This document shows, piece after piece, positions 32,366-44,144 of a stretch of 64,000 bases of DNA (positions are counted from its first letter, which is position 1; each line of letters opens with the position of its first letter). The stretch spans positions 28,842,501 through 28,906,500 of the forward strand of contig NC_080567.1 of the NCBI RefSeq assembly GCF_030253575.1, in the 5' to 3' direction. Below the pieces are notes generated by a model, which was not told where the DNA came from, did not search any database, and saw only the letters and a list, made by a program, of their open reading frames with translations. Source of the stretch: Rhododendron vialii (lineage: Eukaryota > Streptophyta > Magnoliopsida > Ericales > Ericaceae). The position numbers were made by a program, and so were the translations under genes.

Positions 32366-33687
32366 ACGGAACCATTGGATAACAATTAGAGCTAAATTGA
32401 GAATTTTAACGGCACCAATCGAATTAATTAAAAAAAGAGACCAAGTTTACATTAAATAATTGAAGAAGAGAAGCACTGTATAAAATTCCTAAGCTACTGG
32501 AATTGGACCCACTTAATTACCTACGGTGGAGGACTCTCGGCTGGTATAAATAAAAAGAGCAGCAAGGTTTTAGTTAAAAAGTATCTTTTACTTTTTGACA
32601 TAAGAGAAAAACGGAAGGGGGGCTGCCATTGGATTATCGAATTCTCCCACGCAGAAACAGAAGAACGGGGGTTGCCGTCAAGCTTTTTCTTTTCCACGCG
32701 GACCACGCACGAATAGAGAGCACGACAGTTCAACGACGCCACGGTGCTCACGGCTGAAACAGTGAAGGATTCAAGCTTTGCGGTTTAATCTTTTACTGTT
32801 ATTTCAATAGAGTTTATTTGTTTCACGATTATTTATTCTAACTCTATGCGTGGCTAAATCCCTTGATTAGGGTACTGAGGAGCTCTCTCCAAGTAGCGTA
32901 GTTGTTAGATTTCTAGGATTTTATATTCAACTTGATTGTATGACTTGATCTATTCATAACTTTTTATGAAGTTTAATATTTTTCTGATATTCGAATGTGT
33001 TTGTATCCATGGTTTCAAGCACAGTCATGTAATGATTTTGAATGTGTCGAGATAGGTTTTGAGATAGATTATACGACGTGAGACGGATCGTGCCGTGGTT
33101 AAATCCAATGAGACGATCCGTGCTGTGTTGAGATAACCTATACAGAGTGCGAATCTTGATTATCTTTTTGGGAATTATCGATAGGAGTTGCTACCCTACG
33201 GTGATCTGGTTGAATGTTGAATGTGAACCCTAGGTTTCGAAACAATTGCGTTACAAGAGGACACTGAATCGGAAACCCTAGTCCATTCTCTAATCAGTTT
33301 ACAACTCCTTTAATCTGCTTTCTAATTTAGTTTTAGTTTAATCAAATAAACTCAAATCCAAACATTTTCCTTTGCAGAATTAAATTAGAAATCAATTGAA
33401 CGTATTGCAACTTAGCTTTTTACTCTCCGTGGACGATCTCGGACTTAACTGCTATTTTTCGGAATAATTGTTAATTTCCTGTTTTATAAATTATATTTTT
33501 GGTGCGAAAACGACAGACCAATGCTTCTGATCGGTGGTCAACGGACAGAAGCCGGACAAATCCGAACAAAACACAAACAAAATGGAAAAAGAACAACCCT
33601 CACACACCCATCAAATCTCCCACTTCGGTAGCTCAAACCTGACCAAGGTGCACCAACGCGGTCTGAAGGAAGAGGTCCGGCGGCATA

Positions 33688-33893
33688 GGGGGAACCGAGC
33701 AGCAAGAGTGTGAGATGAAGGAGAGGGCGGAGAGAGATGACGGAAGGTGGAGCACAACCGTTCAGAGAGAGAAGACCCCAAAAGGGGAAAGGGGGAACCG
33801 AGCAGCAAGAGTGTGAGATGAAGGAGAGGGCGGAGAGAGATGACAGAAGGTGGAGCACAACCGTTCAGAAAGAGAAGACCCCAAAAGGGGAAA
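33688..33893. repeat. 103-bp tandem duplication within the retroposon
   Basis: Units 33688-33790 and 33791-33893 are nearly identical, with about two substitutions (GACGG/GACAG and CAGAG/CAGAA). They lie towards the 5' end of the minus-strand retroposon. The frames over them repeat the same peptide, which is a by-product of the duplication. Confidence 0.85.
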
Positions 33894-34012
33894 GGCCCCC
33901 CCCCATTTTTGGGTGTAAGCCCGGGGGGAGGGGAAGGAGGGAGCAAAGATTGGGGAGGCTAGGGTCGGGAAGTTTCTAGAGAGAGAAACTCTTATATTTA
34001 TTAGCTACATTT

Positions 34013-34674
34013 AACAGCCACGTTTTTTTTGGGACTAAGGAAGGGGAATGGGTGCTTATGGAAATCGAATCCTACCCATGTACATGGAAGTATAAGAGAG
34101 GTATCAACTACACTGCACTCCACTTGCCATTTAACAGCCACTTTGAATGGTGAGAAGTTGTGAGATAAAAAAAAGGGGGACTTTTTCTCACTCAATTTCA
34201 CTATAAGGTGAGAATGATAAGAGCCATTTTTTTTTTTTTTGTGTGTTTTTCTCAATTTCTCGCTAATATACTGAATCTAAATGAGTGATTTGACTAGAAA
34301 TCATTACCCTTTCTTTTCTTTTCTTATAAAATCCCTCCGTCCAATAGCTCTGTTAGAGAAAAACTTACTCCAACTGGTAGAGTCTAAGCCATTGCTTATA
34401 AAACGGATATTAATAACTTTTGACATGTAAGTCAAACTTTTGAATTGTGGGATATCCTTGTACAATTTTTTAAATTAGTTATAAGAAGTTTCAAGGTGAT
34501 AATCTTAATTTTGGTTGAAATTTTGTTAAATATGGGGATTGTGAAAAAGGTGGATAAATTTTAGATGGAAAGTGGCCAATGATTGAGCTTTGGAGGAAAA
34601 TTGAGTTATTCGAAAATACAACCCACTTGAAGATAAATAATGTAATTTCACATCTTTAATGCATTGCTTAGTGC

Positions 34675-34727
<53 letters not shown>

Positions 34728-35386
34728 CATATGGGTACAACTTCAAGCAACTGATCTAATATAAAAGTCTGATAAGTGGGCCGGGATATAACTGGGAGAA
34801 ATAATCCACTTTGGATCAGCTTTTTCCAAGTTTTGATGAGAGCTAGTGGGCCTTGCAATTGCTTTTGGGAATAGGAATCCCCTTTCACTAAAAGTTTGTA
34901 TTGAGTTAATAAAACAAAACCCAGTTCTAAAAGCTCTGTTATTAGTTGCTCACTTAAGGTTCAATTGACATTCATAAGATCTGGAATAAGCTAATTCAAT
35001 GCACCCTAAATATTTTACTAACTGACTAGCCCCACGAGCTTACAAGTACCTCAATTTGGACCATCCCCTTTGGATAGAGAACACTAACTAACCACCATGT
35101 GCAATTGATTGTCTCTACTTTAGAATTTTGGAACCTCAAAACGATAAAAATATATGTACAAAGCGAAAAAGTTTAAGAGAGAGAGAGAGAGAGAGAGTGC
35201 CATTATCACGATGATGGATAACTTACCCATTGGATGATTTTCTTTACTTACAGGAAGCGGATCCTTTTCCGTAATTGTCCCGTCAGTTACTGAAACTATC
35301 TCACAAGCGTGGTTACCATAGGAACATTGTGAGAAAATTGTCGGACCGTTCGAGACAGGGCCTTACTTTTTCATACCTCACCATTA
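34013..35386. repeat. Spacer with (CT)n and (GA)n microsatellites
   Basis: A CT run at 34676-34722 and a GA run at 35176-35197 are the only structured sequences. No gene is seen; long frames through the CT run are repeat artefacts. The right end (to 35386) should hold the 3' UTR of the START gene. Confidence 0.6.
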
Positions 35387-35532
35387 CTAGGGCGCTTGCA
35401 CTAATTTCCTAAGGTTTTCAATGATCATAACTAGTTTTGTGTTGAGACGATTCACAAAGAACTTTGGCAGCCACCCTGCAGGATCCAACTGAAATGTAAT
35501 GGAAAATGGAAAAAAAATCAGCTTCTCCATCG

Positions 35533-35601
<69 letters not shown>

Positions 35602-37751
35602 AATTTGGTTCCACTAATTGGTCAGCATCAATATAATTTACCTGAACAACATAGGTCACCATGCAGGAGTCATCTTCAAGCTTTTCAACAACCCATCCTG
35701 ACTGAAGCAACAGTCCTCTTATTGCATTATTTTGCTTTGGGTGTAATCCAGCTGCTATTTCTTTAGGCAGTGAAGCAACTGCTACCACCTGAATACATTT
35801 TTTTTTTTAAATCTAATTAAAATCAAGAAAAAAACAATATATTTTACATGACTATTATTCTGGTACGTGTAATCCCTCGACTAATGCAGATACCGGACCT
35901 AGGTCATAGGAAAATTTCATGGCGGGAACAGAATTTAAGAAAACGGAATTTTAACCATGTAATGCTGTGAAGGTGAGGAATGGAACATTTAACTTTCCGG
36001 AAAACTAAGAAAATAAAAATACCAAGTCTACGTAAACAGAATTAAACACATGAATGATGTACCAAGTGAGCAGTGGAATATGCAACTTTTCATAAAACTA
36101 AGAAAATATCAGGTCTCTGCAAATAGAATTAGGTGCCGTTCTGCTTTCTTTTTAAACCTTCTTTTTCAAAAAGAATGTAATTTTAAGCTCAAATATAATA
36201 AAAATGAAAAATAATTTTTAAATTTTTTTTGCACCGTTTAAAAGATCACAATGAAATCTATCAAACAAGATCCATATTAGTAGGAAAATTATTTGCGTAA
36301 ACACATGATTTTTAAGCTTCAAATTACCTTCATTTTCTACAAGTTCATTTTTTTAGAAATCGGAACGGGCAACCATGGAGTGCTGCGAAAAGTATGATAG
36401 TGGGGTTCTATTGCGTTCATGGACTCGTGTTAGAAAAAAGTGGTTCTATCTGTTCTTGTTAGCCTTTTCTTCAAGTTTAAACTACTTACCAAAGTTCCAT
36501 CGTCCATGGTTTCACGTCGCTCGTAGACAATGAATTCTCTGTTATGAAAGAGAGGCTTGGAATTCTCCCCGAACCTTAGCCGGATGATGCTAAGGTTGTC
36601 TTGCAGATCTTTTATGTACGTAGCTTCCACCAAATCTGGGTCCCATTGCTGTTCCCAGAATACCAGACCACAAAAAAGCTAATCATAACATGTCTATAGA
36701 TGCAGATGAAGACAAGCAATTAGCTGTCCTTTTAGTAGATTATTGTTGTTAACTTCCATCCCAGATGAATATTTGCCTTGATTTTCCCAGTTGCAGGTAA
36801 AAAAAAGAAATGAAAATTTGTGACGGGCAATGCCAGAACCTTTTCTCCGTGTTGGTAGTGCTTTTGTTTTCTCCATTTCCAGTTTTTTTTTCTGTTGTTT
36901 TTCGTGTTTTCGGAAGCAGAAAGAAGTAAAAAGTTAAAAAGAAAAACCATCGCTCACATCCTTCTTAATTTTGTTTAAAATGGTTTCCGAAGCTCTGAAA
37001 ACATCTTTCTGGTAGTCATTAACGAGTGAGTTGGTTTTAGAAAAATTTCTTGATAACGGTAATCCGAAAAAGTTCTCCAAACAAGTATTCTTTGTTCCCA
37101 ACAATAACAAACAAATAAATAAACAAAACAGGCACATGTTTGCATTCACTTTTTAGCTCACCATATAATGATGCCTAATATAAATAACAGTAAAAACTCG
37201 AAGCGCTCACCTTTGCAGCATCAATAGCGTTGGCGACAGTAATAAATTGTTCAGGAGACACTGATCTTAAAACCCATCGGCTACGGAAGGTGTGAAGTGA
37301 TCTAGACCGGCGCTTCGATATCTCCACTCCATTTTCAAGAGTGAGAACCTTCCACCCATCGCTGCAATTCCCGACCCTATTCGAGTCCGAAGCAGACAAT
37401 AGCTCCTGAATGCAGCTCTCACTTGCAAAGAACACGTACCTCCTCAGCGAGTCCTCACTAATAGACCTTCAAAACAGCAGAGAACATAGAGAAGTACAGA
37501 GCAAACAGTATAAGTTTAGACCTTAAAAAAATGAAAACCTAATATTATGAACAGGTTAGACCTTCAAAATAGAAAGGAGAGGTAACAACTAAAAACCCAA
37601 TTCACAAAATATTTCAGACCACAAATGAAAACTAGAAGAAAAAAAGAAGTTGCAAGAGTAGAATACCAATGGAAGGAACAGTGTACTAATTGGAAAGAGA
37701 GGTACTAATATCATACCAGGATCTAGTGCAAGGTGCTGGACTACTGCTCAT
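35387..37751 (-). CDS. Stand-alone START lipid-transfer domain protein
   Basis: Exons (minus, in order): 37751-37717, 37466-37211, 36648-36490, 35788-35642, 35488-35387. Junctions are GT-AG and in phase; the product is 232 aa. START (StAR-related) features in order are DGWKVLTLENGVEISKR (from about residue 45), a Trp/Asp segment QWDPDLVEATYIKDLQD, REFIVYERR, and the C-terminal lid region LLLQSGWVVEKL..CMVTYVVQLDPAGWLPKFFVN with a final amphipathic helix. The Trp-Asp-Pro and GGW/AGWLP-type landmarks are those of the PCTP-like lipid-binding fold, which shuttles lipids or sterols between membranes. The chosen start is the first ATG after an in-frame stop. Many plant relatives carry a longer N-terminus with membrane segments, so an upstream alternative exon cannot be excluded. 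Intron 4 holds a GA/CT tract and intron 3 a MITE. Confidence 0.85.
35535..35599. repeat. (GA)n microsatellite in intron 4 of the START gene
   Basis: A 65-base GA run on the plus strand, i.e. CT on the coding strand, beginning about 42 nt after the 5' splice site of intron 4. Confidence 0.95.
36130..36370. mobile_element. Small MITE in intron 3 of the START gene
   Basis: Shares GATCCATATTAGTAGGAAAA-type interior, TTATTTGCGTAAACA and inverted GTGCCGTTC/GAACGGGCA-like ends with the element at 15160-15410. It is non-coding and lies in intron 3 (35789-36489). Confidence 0.45.
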
Positions 37752-37830
37752 CTCAGCTTTTCCAACTGCTTCCAAGACTCAAGTCCTCTTTTAATGTAGA
37801 AAAAAGGAATCTACAATAGATACATATAAG

Positions 37831-37875
<45 letters not shown>

Positions 37876-38675
37876 GAGGGAAGATGGGTGAGTGTGGAAT
37901 AATATGAAGTGGGCCGAGGCGATTGATGCACATGGAATGCCAGAACCTCCTCCATGATTAAAACTGCACGTCCATATCTCCCCATCTCTCTCTCTCATAA
38001 AAAAGCCAGCAACACACCATGTGCATCATCTTCCCCACCCTTATGGCTTGGAGCTCTTTTACAAGGAAAGAATCTATCTTTTTCATCTAAAAAAAGGCGG
38101 GGAAATCACGAGAGAAAAAAAGACACAGAACCAAAAGCCAGACTAATTGGGTTCGAAACTCACTCATGCTTCAACTAAACAGCACTTAAACCCCAAAAAT
38201 GGTCCCCTCTCACGTGCCAATCAGAAGCTAAACGAATCTACCAAACAACAAGATGGACACACCTTGTCCCCCAATCTATCGGTTTGGCTGGTCATTGGGA
38301 AGTATAACTAGTTGTACTTTGCTCGCCATTCATCCATATTCTCTGTTCTTGATATTGAAAAACACAAGTATATTGCTTTAAGGGTAATAGTTTAATGCAT
38401 GTTTTGGACTATTCTATTGATTCTTGTCCAAATGCAGGGCATGGAGGGGTAAAGGACACAAGGCAACATCAAATTTCTCAAAACCAAGCAGTAAGAAAAC
38501 AAAAACAAGAAGGGCACCGTAATGGAAGGATAAGATCTTAAAGTTATTCGTCCGACGGTAAAGGTGGACAGTAAAAAAAACTGAGAAATAGTCTATTTAC
38601 TGCCTTATTTTTTTTATCGTCTATTTACTGCCTTATTACAAGATGAGATGAAAATAGGGGAAGGTTCAAAAGGAC
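37752..38675. repeat. Intergenic region with (GA)n at 37833-37870
   Basis: Carries the presumed promoter of the START gene and the 3' end of the CCR-like gene. A GA run lies about 80 bp upstream of the START start codon (CT on its coding strand), probably in its leader or promoter. No other gene is seen. Confidence 0.6.
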
Positions 38676-41600
38676 TTAAGATTGTGATTGTTCCTGATTC
38701 AAGAAGCCTTTTGCTCTGAGGCTTTCTACTGTGTCCCGGACAGCATCTTCAAGTGGTGTAAACACTAGTCCCAAATCAATCAATTTCTTTGCAGCATCTT
38801 TGCATGCAATCAAACCTGGTTGTGTTTCCCCTGTAAACCTGTAATCGGTTGAATTTTAGGGTCTGTAAACTATGAAACAGTGAAACATCAATTAAACAAA
38901 GAGGAAACATACTTATTTAGCTCAAATTAGATTACAAAGAAATGAGAACATGAATCAAGAAAATTTGAAAACGATGAGCAACAGTGATGACTGTTACACC
39001 ATTTATTTTGGGTTCTTATCTTCGCCTTTTCTTTTTGTCCATTTACCTCTCTCCCCAGGTTCTAGTACACAAAGCAAGACATTGTCCACTTCTCTCGAAA
39101 CATGAGCTACCAAACGTCACGTTTTGTCAAAGTATAATTAGCAATCTGATTATAGACAATTAGAATCATTAGTACAAAAGCTACCATTTGGTATAAGGAC
39201 TGGATTAGAGGGTCATTGTATGTCCAAAAAGGAAAGTAATCGTCTAGAGTTCCAACCTCAGTACAATTTGCAACTTCTATCCAACCCACTCCCATCTCTA
39301 ATTGGGGCTTGGATAGAGTGTGACAGAAGGTTCAGCCCACAATGTTTCAGTCACTGGATGTTGTGCCAAAAAATATTCCAACATTGCTTAATCCCTTGAT
39401 TAGAAAGGAAATTGGACACCGGATAAGTGAGCCCCCAAGGTAAGTTCCCAACCCAGTCCAAACTTAGCCAAGAGAAATTCATTTACTGATTACCTGTTTA
39501 TGCTAAGGTTCATCAGCAAATTCCAAGTCCCTATTAAAGCATTCAGTTTTGAGTGACAGTAAGAACACTTGATCAAGGGACATCATTCTTTTTCCAAATG
39601 AGAAGCAACATATATGAGAAGTTCCATCATTCCAAATAAAGAAAACTGATACTGCTTTACGCTTAATTGACCGAACCTGATATCACTAAGTCAATATACC
39701 GTATACAAAGGAAACTAAGCAGCAAATGTTCAACACATATAAGATGCTCATGAAACACATAAATGCTTCTCAACAAACTTTGTATTAGCATTTTCCATAC
39801 ATATAAGATGCTTCAAGTCACATGAGAGCATGTGAAACGTGAACCTCCATAAAAGCCAAAATGGGAGCAGATTCGAAAAGAAATGGAGAGGAATGCCACA
39901 AACAATTAAAGAAGATGACCAAATGCACTGAGAAGGAATCTCCTTTCTCCTGTTATTGCATGGCACACAATGGGTTCCTGGGCCCTAGATTAAGACAAGA
40001 AGGTGGTTGACAAGAATGGACGTGTACCAGTACTAACAGGAGTTCCTTAGAAGCTAAAATCAAAATGGGCCAGGTGCCAACAGAAGTTGGAAAATTGCAC
40101 CTCAGGCAACCCTTTTGTGGTGCAGAACCAAACTTAGTAACCATTATGAAGGGGATGAAGAGGTAACAAGATAGCATGATCACTACCACACTAAGTGGGG
40201 TCATCTAATATCTATTCATGGTTTGGGTCAGACCCAAACCATCATCTCTAAGGATAACAAGCATCTGTTACTTATTCCATATCTTTCCAACTTCCACTCT
40301 ATTGTGATCACTATCCACTTTCAGTTTCAAAAGGTTGAATTCCCTGGTAGAAGAACCATTAAGGCTTGTCTTGCAAATCTGCTTTCTGTGGTTAGCGTGC
40401 CTTCCAATAACTACAACGAAACTTACATGTTTGATGTGTCATTTTCATTTATAGGAAACGCAACATCTATTGCGTACTTGTCAATGGTTAAGATACATGA
40501 ATTAAGACTTGGTTTCCTAGCACGTTTTCCTTCGAGATGTTAAAGAGAACTTGAGACAGTGTCTTTCTGCAACAAAAATACGAGAGAGGTGCACATGAAA
40601 CGGAAATGCGATATCAATGTTTAGGCAATAAATGTGCTCCAAACGACTATATATTTAAAGTTAACTGAAAGAGAACCTGTGAACAGGAAATGCAGGAAAG
40701 AGTTTGGAGACGCATTCAGCGAAATCACCAAACTGATATATGCCATTGGTGCAAAGGTATCTACCAGAAGCACTAGGGCTCTCAAAAAGCAATACTTGTG
40801 CCTTTGCCACATCTTTCACATGCACAGCACCCAACCAATGATATTCCTGTGTATCAGTTGATCCCTGGAGCAGCTGTTGCAGGACAGCACAACTTGCATT
40901 CAAACCAGGTTGCAAGAGAGGGCCAAGACACGTGGCCGGATTGATTGCCACCACGTCCAATGAGTGCTTCTCTGCAAATTCCCAGGCGGCTTTCTCCGCC
41001 AGTGTCTTTGACACAGGGTACCATTTCTGTCAGGTCCAAAAAAAAACTCATTGAGCAAATAATGCCTCAGTCAAGTAGGACTGTTGAATAACAATCTTAT
41101 TGTCAAAAGTCGTATATGTAGATCATTCGGGAAGTCCAAAGTAATGACAAATTTATGTGTCCGGTGATAGTCCCTCAAGTTAATGGAGCAGTAAGTTAGA
41201 AATGTGCAGGAGTTGGATCTGATGGGAAGAGAGAATAACTAGGTGGTGACTAAAAACGAAGCTCGGTATTTTTTAACACAACCAAAATTGAAAAATACCG
41301 TTCCCAACATAGTTATTACATGGTAATATTACACGAGAAATCTACAGTATATAAATGCATATTTCCGCACATCGCCAAATTTTAGCCACCCTACAGACTC
41401 TGTCAACTTGCGTAGAGCACCAACTTATGGATGTAGGTAAAACCGAAAGTCATAACAAAGCACTAAAGAATTAGAGAACTATACCCTACTACTATCATAA
41501 AGACATTTTGGTCACATCATTCATTGTCCATTCTAAAAAACATATCTCAACAAGAACATATTTACAACAGCAAGCAAACAGATCCCTGGTTCTTCAATTT

Positions 41601-44144
41601 GAGCTTGACAACCTATTTATAGTATAAAGTCGGTTACAGATACTTGAGAAAGATCTTAAAATTAAGTTGTGGGGAAACACATAAATTACATCTCTAATAT
41701 TTCGCAGCTCCACATACCCAAATGCTACATATACTAGTCCTAACTGCTTTAGGGGACCCTGCCGAGCGGATGCCGAGCAGCCAATTCGGCCGTTCATCTC
41801 GGAATCAACGGCCTGGATCGAAATATCTTTTTCCTTTTCCTCTTCTTTTTTTTTAAATCCGTCCGGTACCTTTGCATCTGGACCGTTCAAAACACTTTTG
41901 GACAGCCGAGATGCGCTCGGCACCCCTGCCAAGCACCCCTACTTGGCAGGGTCTCCTGGTCCTGCTTTAGGGCTTTCAGAATTGGGTTCTCTTTAGAACT
42001 GCTTGATATCTAAAAGCAACTCAAAAATACTTTTAAAAATGTAATCCATAGCTATCCAATCCACACACTACAAATCGCGTAGTACTACTGATAGGTGTTT
42101 GGACAGAAATCCGAACACAGATGTGCCCGAACCTTCCGACGTAGGAGTGAGAAATGAGCAGAGCAGATGGTTGATCAAGCTATGCCTGAGCTTAGCTTGA
42201 TTAGGAGACAAGCTGATTTCAAACGACCTTTAATCAAGCTGAACACGAAATAATCTCGAATAGCTTGAAATTTTTATACATCTCAAGCCGAACGAGCTGA
42301 GTAGCAGCTTGTTTCGAGCTTAGTTTGAAACCTTAATGACCTTCAAAAAAATGTCTGAAACTTGGTTTGTTCATGTAACAAATCGTTCTTGAACAAGTTT
42401 TTAATGAGTGAACACGGGCTCGAACTCGAGTAGCTTGGTTAGTTTAAGAGCCCCAGTCCAATGTACGTGAATCCCTACGATACAAGTGGAATTAACGTAC
42501 ATGGTTCTCAAATCTCAACTGCTTCCTCTGCCCTTGCTTAACGTGTTTAACTTTTTCTCCCTTCCACAGCTCCAAATCACTTTTCTTAATTAATTATCAT
42601 GGGATCAGTACAGGTCTCATTTTCAGCGATTTTTTACAGCACACGCGAGTGCACAATGCACATAATACAGAGAGGTGCTATTCACACAGACAAAGGGGGC
42701 ATAGATCGTGCACAGATCTTGATGTGGGGCCTACTATGGGTCCCACACAAATAATCGTTCATTAAATTTGAAACATTTTTTCAAGGGTCCCTACAAAAAA
42801 TCAGATCAATCCGATACCTATAAATACTTGATCTAATCATCTAATTCTTCATTCAACTTTGAACTGAATGAAAACTTATATGATTAGATCGAGTACTTAT
42901 AGATATCGAATCAAAATGATTTTTCACGGAAGCCTTTGAAAAAATGTTTTAAATCTAATGAACGGCTAATCCGATACCCACATTGGGATCTGTGCACAAT
43001 CTGTGCACGTTTTGTCTGTGTCAACAGACTTACGCCATAATACATGCATCCATACCTACTTTATGTATAATATATGTGCAATGAATGAACATATATACAT
43101 TTTGATAACTCAGATATCTAGGTCAGCTTAAACGCATCTTGCCTAATCCTGTGACCAATTCCACCGGCCATATAGTCAATACATGATGAGTTGGGATTAT
43201 AGTCACACCCGCGCTCTCAATTTCTGCTCCGCTCCTGGTCTCATTCTTCGCCCGGCACTCACACTCTCAATTTTCTTTCACGTAAATTAAAGTAGTTTTG
43301 GGTTTTTTTCGAGGACTTTTCATGCTTGTGCTCGTGCATTACGTGAATTATGTGAGGTGACATAATAAGTCAAAATGACTTATTTTTTGTCCTTATTCAA
43401 ATTTTTTCCGTATCACTTGGCTTATTCTTATTTTTTTAGGATTATTGCATCTTCATGACGAGAGGAATCTAAAAAGTATAAAATTTTAATCGAAATCTAA
43501 TATTTTTTGAATAAAGACGAAAAAAATAGCTTATTGGCTTATTTTTGTTTTTATGTGAGTTTGTTTGGCTTATTTTTAGCGAGAAAGCCAATGCCTTTTT
43601 TGTCCGAACAAGCCCTTAGGTTGGGAAAGCAAGTGAAGAGTAAGACCTGGCGAGATTCGCAGTAATCGAGGTCGGTCCACGACGACTCGTCGAACACTTT
43701 CCCCACCGGCCACTTAGGGTTCGGCACCATAGCGGAGATCGACGACGTGATCACAACGCGCCTGACGCCGGCCGCCTCAGCCGCTGCGAGGACGTTGAGC
43801 GTGCCCTGCACGGCGGGGAGCAGCAGCTCCGCCTGAGGATCCTTCGGGTCCTCGAGCGTGCAGGGAGACGCCACGTGGAAGACGCCGCCGCCGGCGCATC
43901 CCTTCACCGCCCTCGCCACCGCGGCGGCGTCGAGGACGTCGGCCTCGTGCACAGCCAGGCTGGCGGCGGCGGCGGCGGCGCCGGGGAGACGGCGGAGGTG
44001 CGACGCGTCGGAGCCGGGGTAGACGCAGGCGTGGACGGTAGTGTAACCGTGGTCGAGGAGGGTTCGGACCAGCCACGTGCCGATGAAGCCGTTGGCGCCG
44101 GTCACGCACACCGGTGGCTTACTGTCGGATGTCTTTTCCGCCAT
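38676..44144 (-). CDS. Cinnamoyl-CoA reductase-like dehydrogenase (SNL6 type)
   Basis: Exons (minus): 44144-43647, 41026-40677, 38838-38676, giving 336 aa in frame. This is an extended short-chain dehydrogenase. TGANGFIG at 14-21 binds NAD(P)H, VITSSISAM carries the active-site serine, and WYPVSK gives the catalytic Tyr169 and Lys173. The C-terminus GETQPGLIACKDAA matches CCR-like/SNL6 proteins. True lignin CCRs have NWYCYGK at the active site, which is replaced here, so lignin CCR activity is not assured; SNL6 relatives in rice affect defence lignin. Exon 1 is GC-rich with a run of alanines at about 56-61, unlike the AT-rich introns. Introns are long (2.6 and 1.8 kb) and hold MITEs. The second intron has the unusual donor GTTCTC, which is the only one that keeps the frame. 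Confidence 0.9.
41753..41961. mobile_element. 0.2-kb MITE in intron 1 of the CCR-like gene
   Basis: The left end GGGACCCTGCCGAG and the complement of the right end AGGAGACCCTGCCAAG are inverted repeats. CTGCTTTAG occurs on both sides (41744-41752 and 41962-41970) as a 9-bp direct repeat. The element is GC-richer than the intron around it. Mutator-like or hAT-like; no protein. Confidence 0.7.
42180..42450. repeat. Degenerate GAGCTTGAG/CTCGAAC repeat
   Basis: Repeated GAGCTTAG, GCTTGTTTCGAGC and CTCGAACTCGAG words resemble the family seen at the window start, in 16189-16818, and near 63600-63840. No ends or target duplication were identified. Confidence 0.35.
42674..43033. mobile_element. Fold-back (hairpin) element in intron 1 of the CCR-like gene
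   Basis: The two halves are imperfect reverse complements over nearly the whole 360 bp. Examples: CACACAGACAAA at the left against TTTGTCTGTGTC at the right; TCGTGCACAGATC against GATCTGTGCACAATC; TTGATCTAATCATCTAA against ATGATTAGATCGAG. A transcript would form a long hairpin. It encodes no protein. Confidence 0.75.

Larger units (their letters stand above)
31510..33520 (+). mobile_element. Solo LTR with 5-bp target duplication, split by a CACTA element
   Basis: The segment begins TGATAAGTGCG, ends CGACAGACCA and is flanked by ATGCT at 31505-31509 and 33521-33525. TG..CA ends and a 5-bp duplication define an LTR retrotransposon insertion. After removal of the 747-bp CACTA element and its 3-bp duplication, 1.26 kb remains. 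It has no internal coding domain, primer-binding site or second LTR, so it is best read as a solo LTR left by LTR-LTR recombination, probably of Ty3/gypsy type. It lies inside the minus-strand retroposon at 31132-33993. Confidence 0.8.
31113..34012 (-). mobile_element. Retroposon (LINE/SINE-like) with 19-bp target duplication
   Basis: ATATTTATTAGCTACATTT occurs exactly at 31113-31131 and 33994-34012 as a 19-bp direct repeat, the hallmark of target-primed retroposition. Read on the minus strand, the element runs from 33993 to 31132 and ends in an A-rich tail (GGCAAAAATAAAATA) beside the left repeat. Removing the nested solo LTR (31510-33520) and its duplicated ATGCT leaves about 0.85 kb. The part near the 5' end holds two 103-bp tandem units. 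No reverse transcriptase is visible, so it is a non-autonomous or 5'-truncated copy, or a processed retrocopy of an unknown transcript. Confidence 0.75.

Noticed and set aside
33538-33946. Leu/Pro/Ser-rich minus-strand frames with internal repeats
   Set aside because: Produced by the 103-bp tandem duplication inside a retroposon; no reverse transcriptase or other domain.
39107-40543. Short frames in intron 2 of the CCR-like gene
   Set aside because: Intronic, no family signature, both strands equally open.
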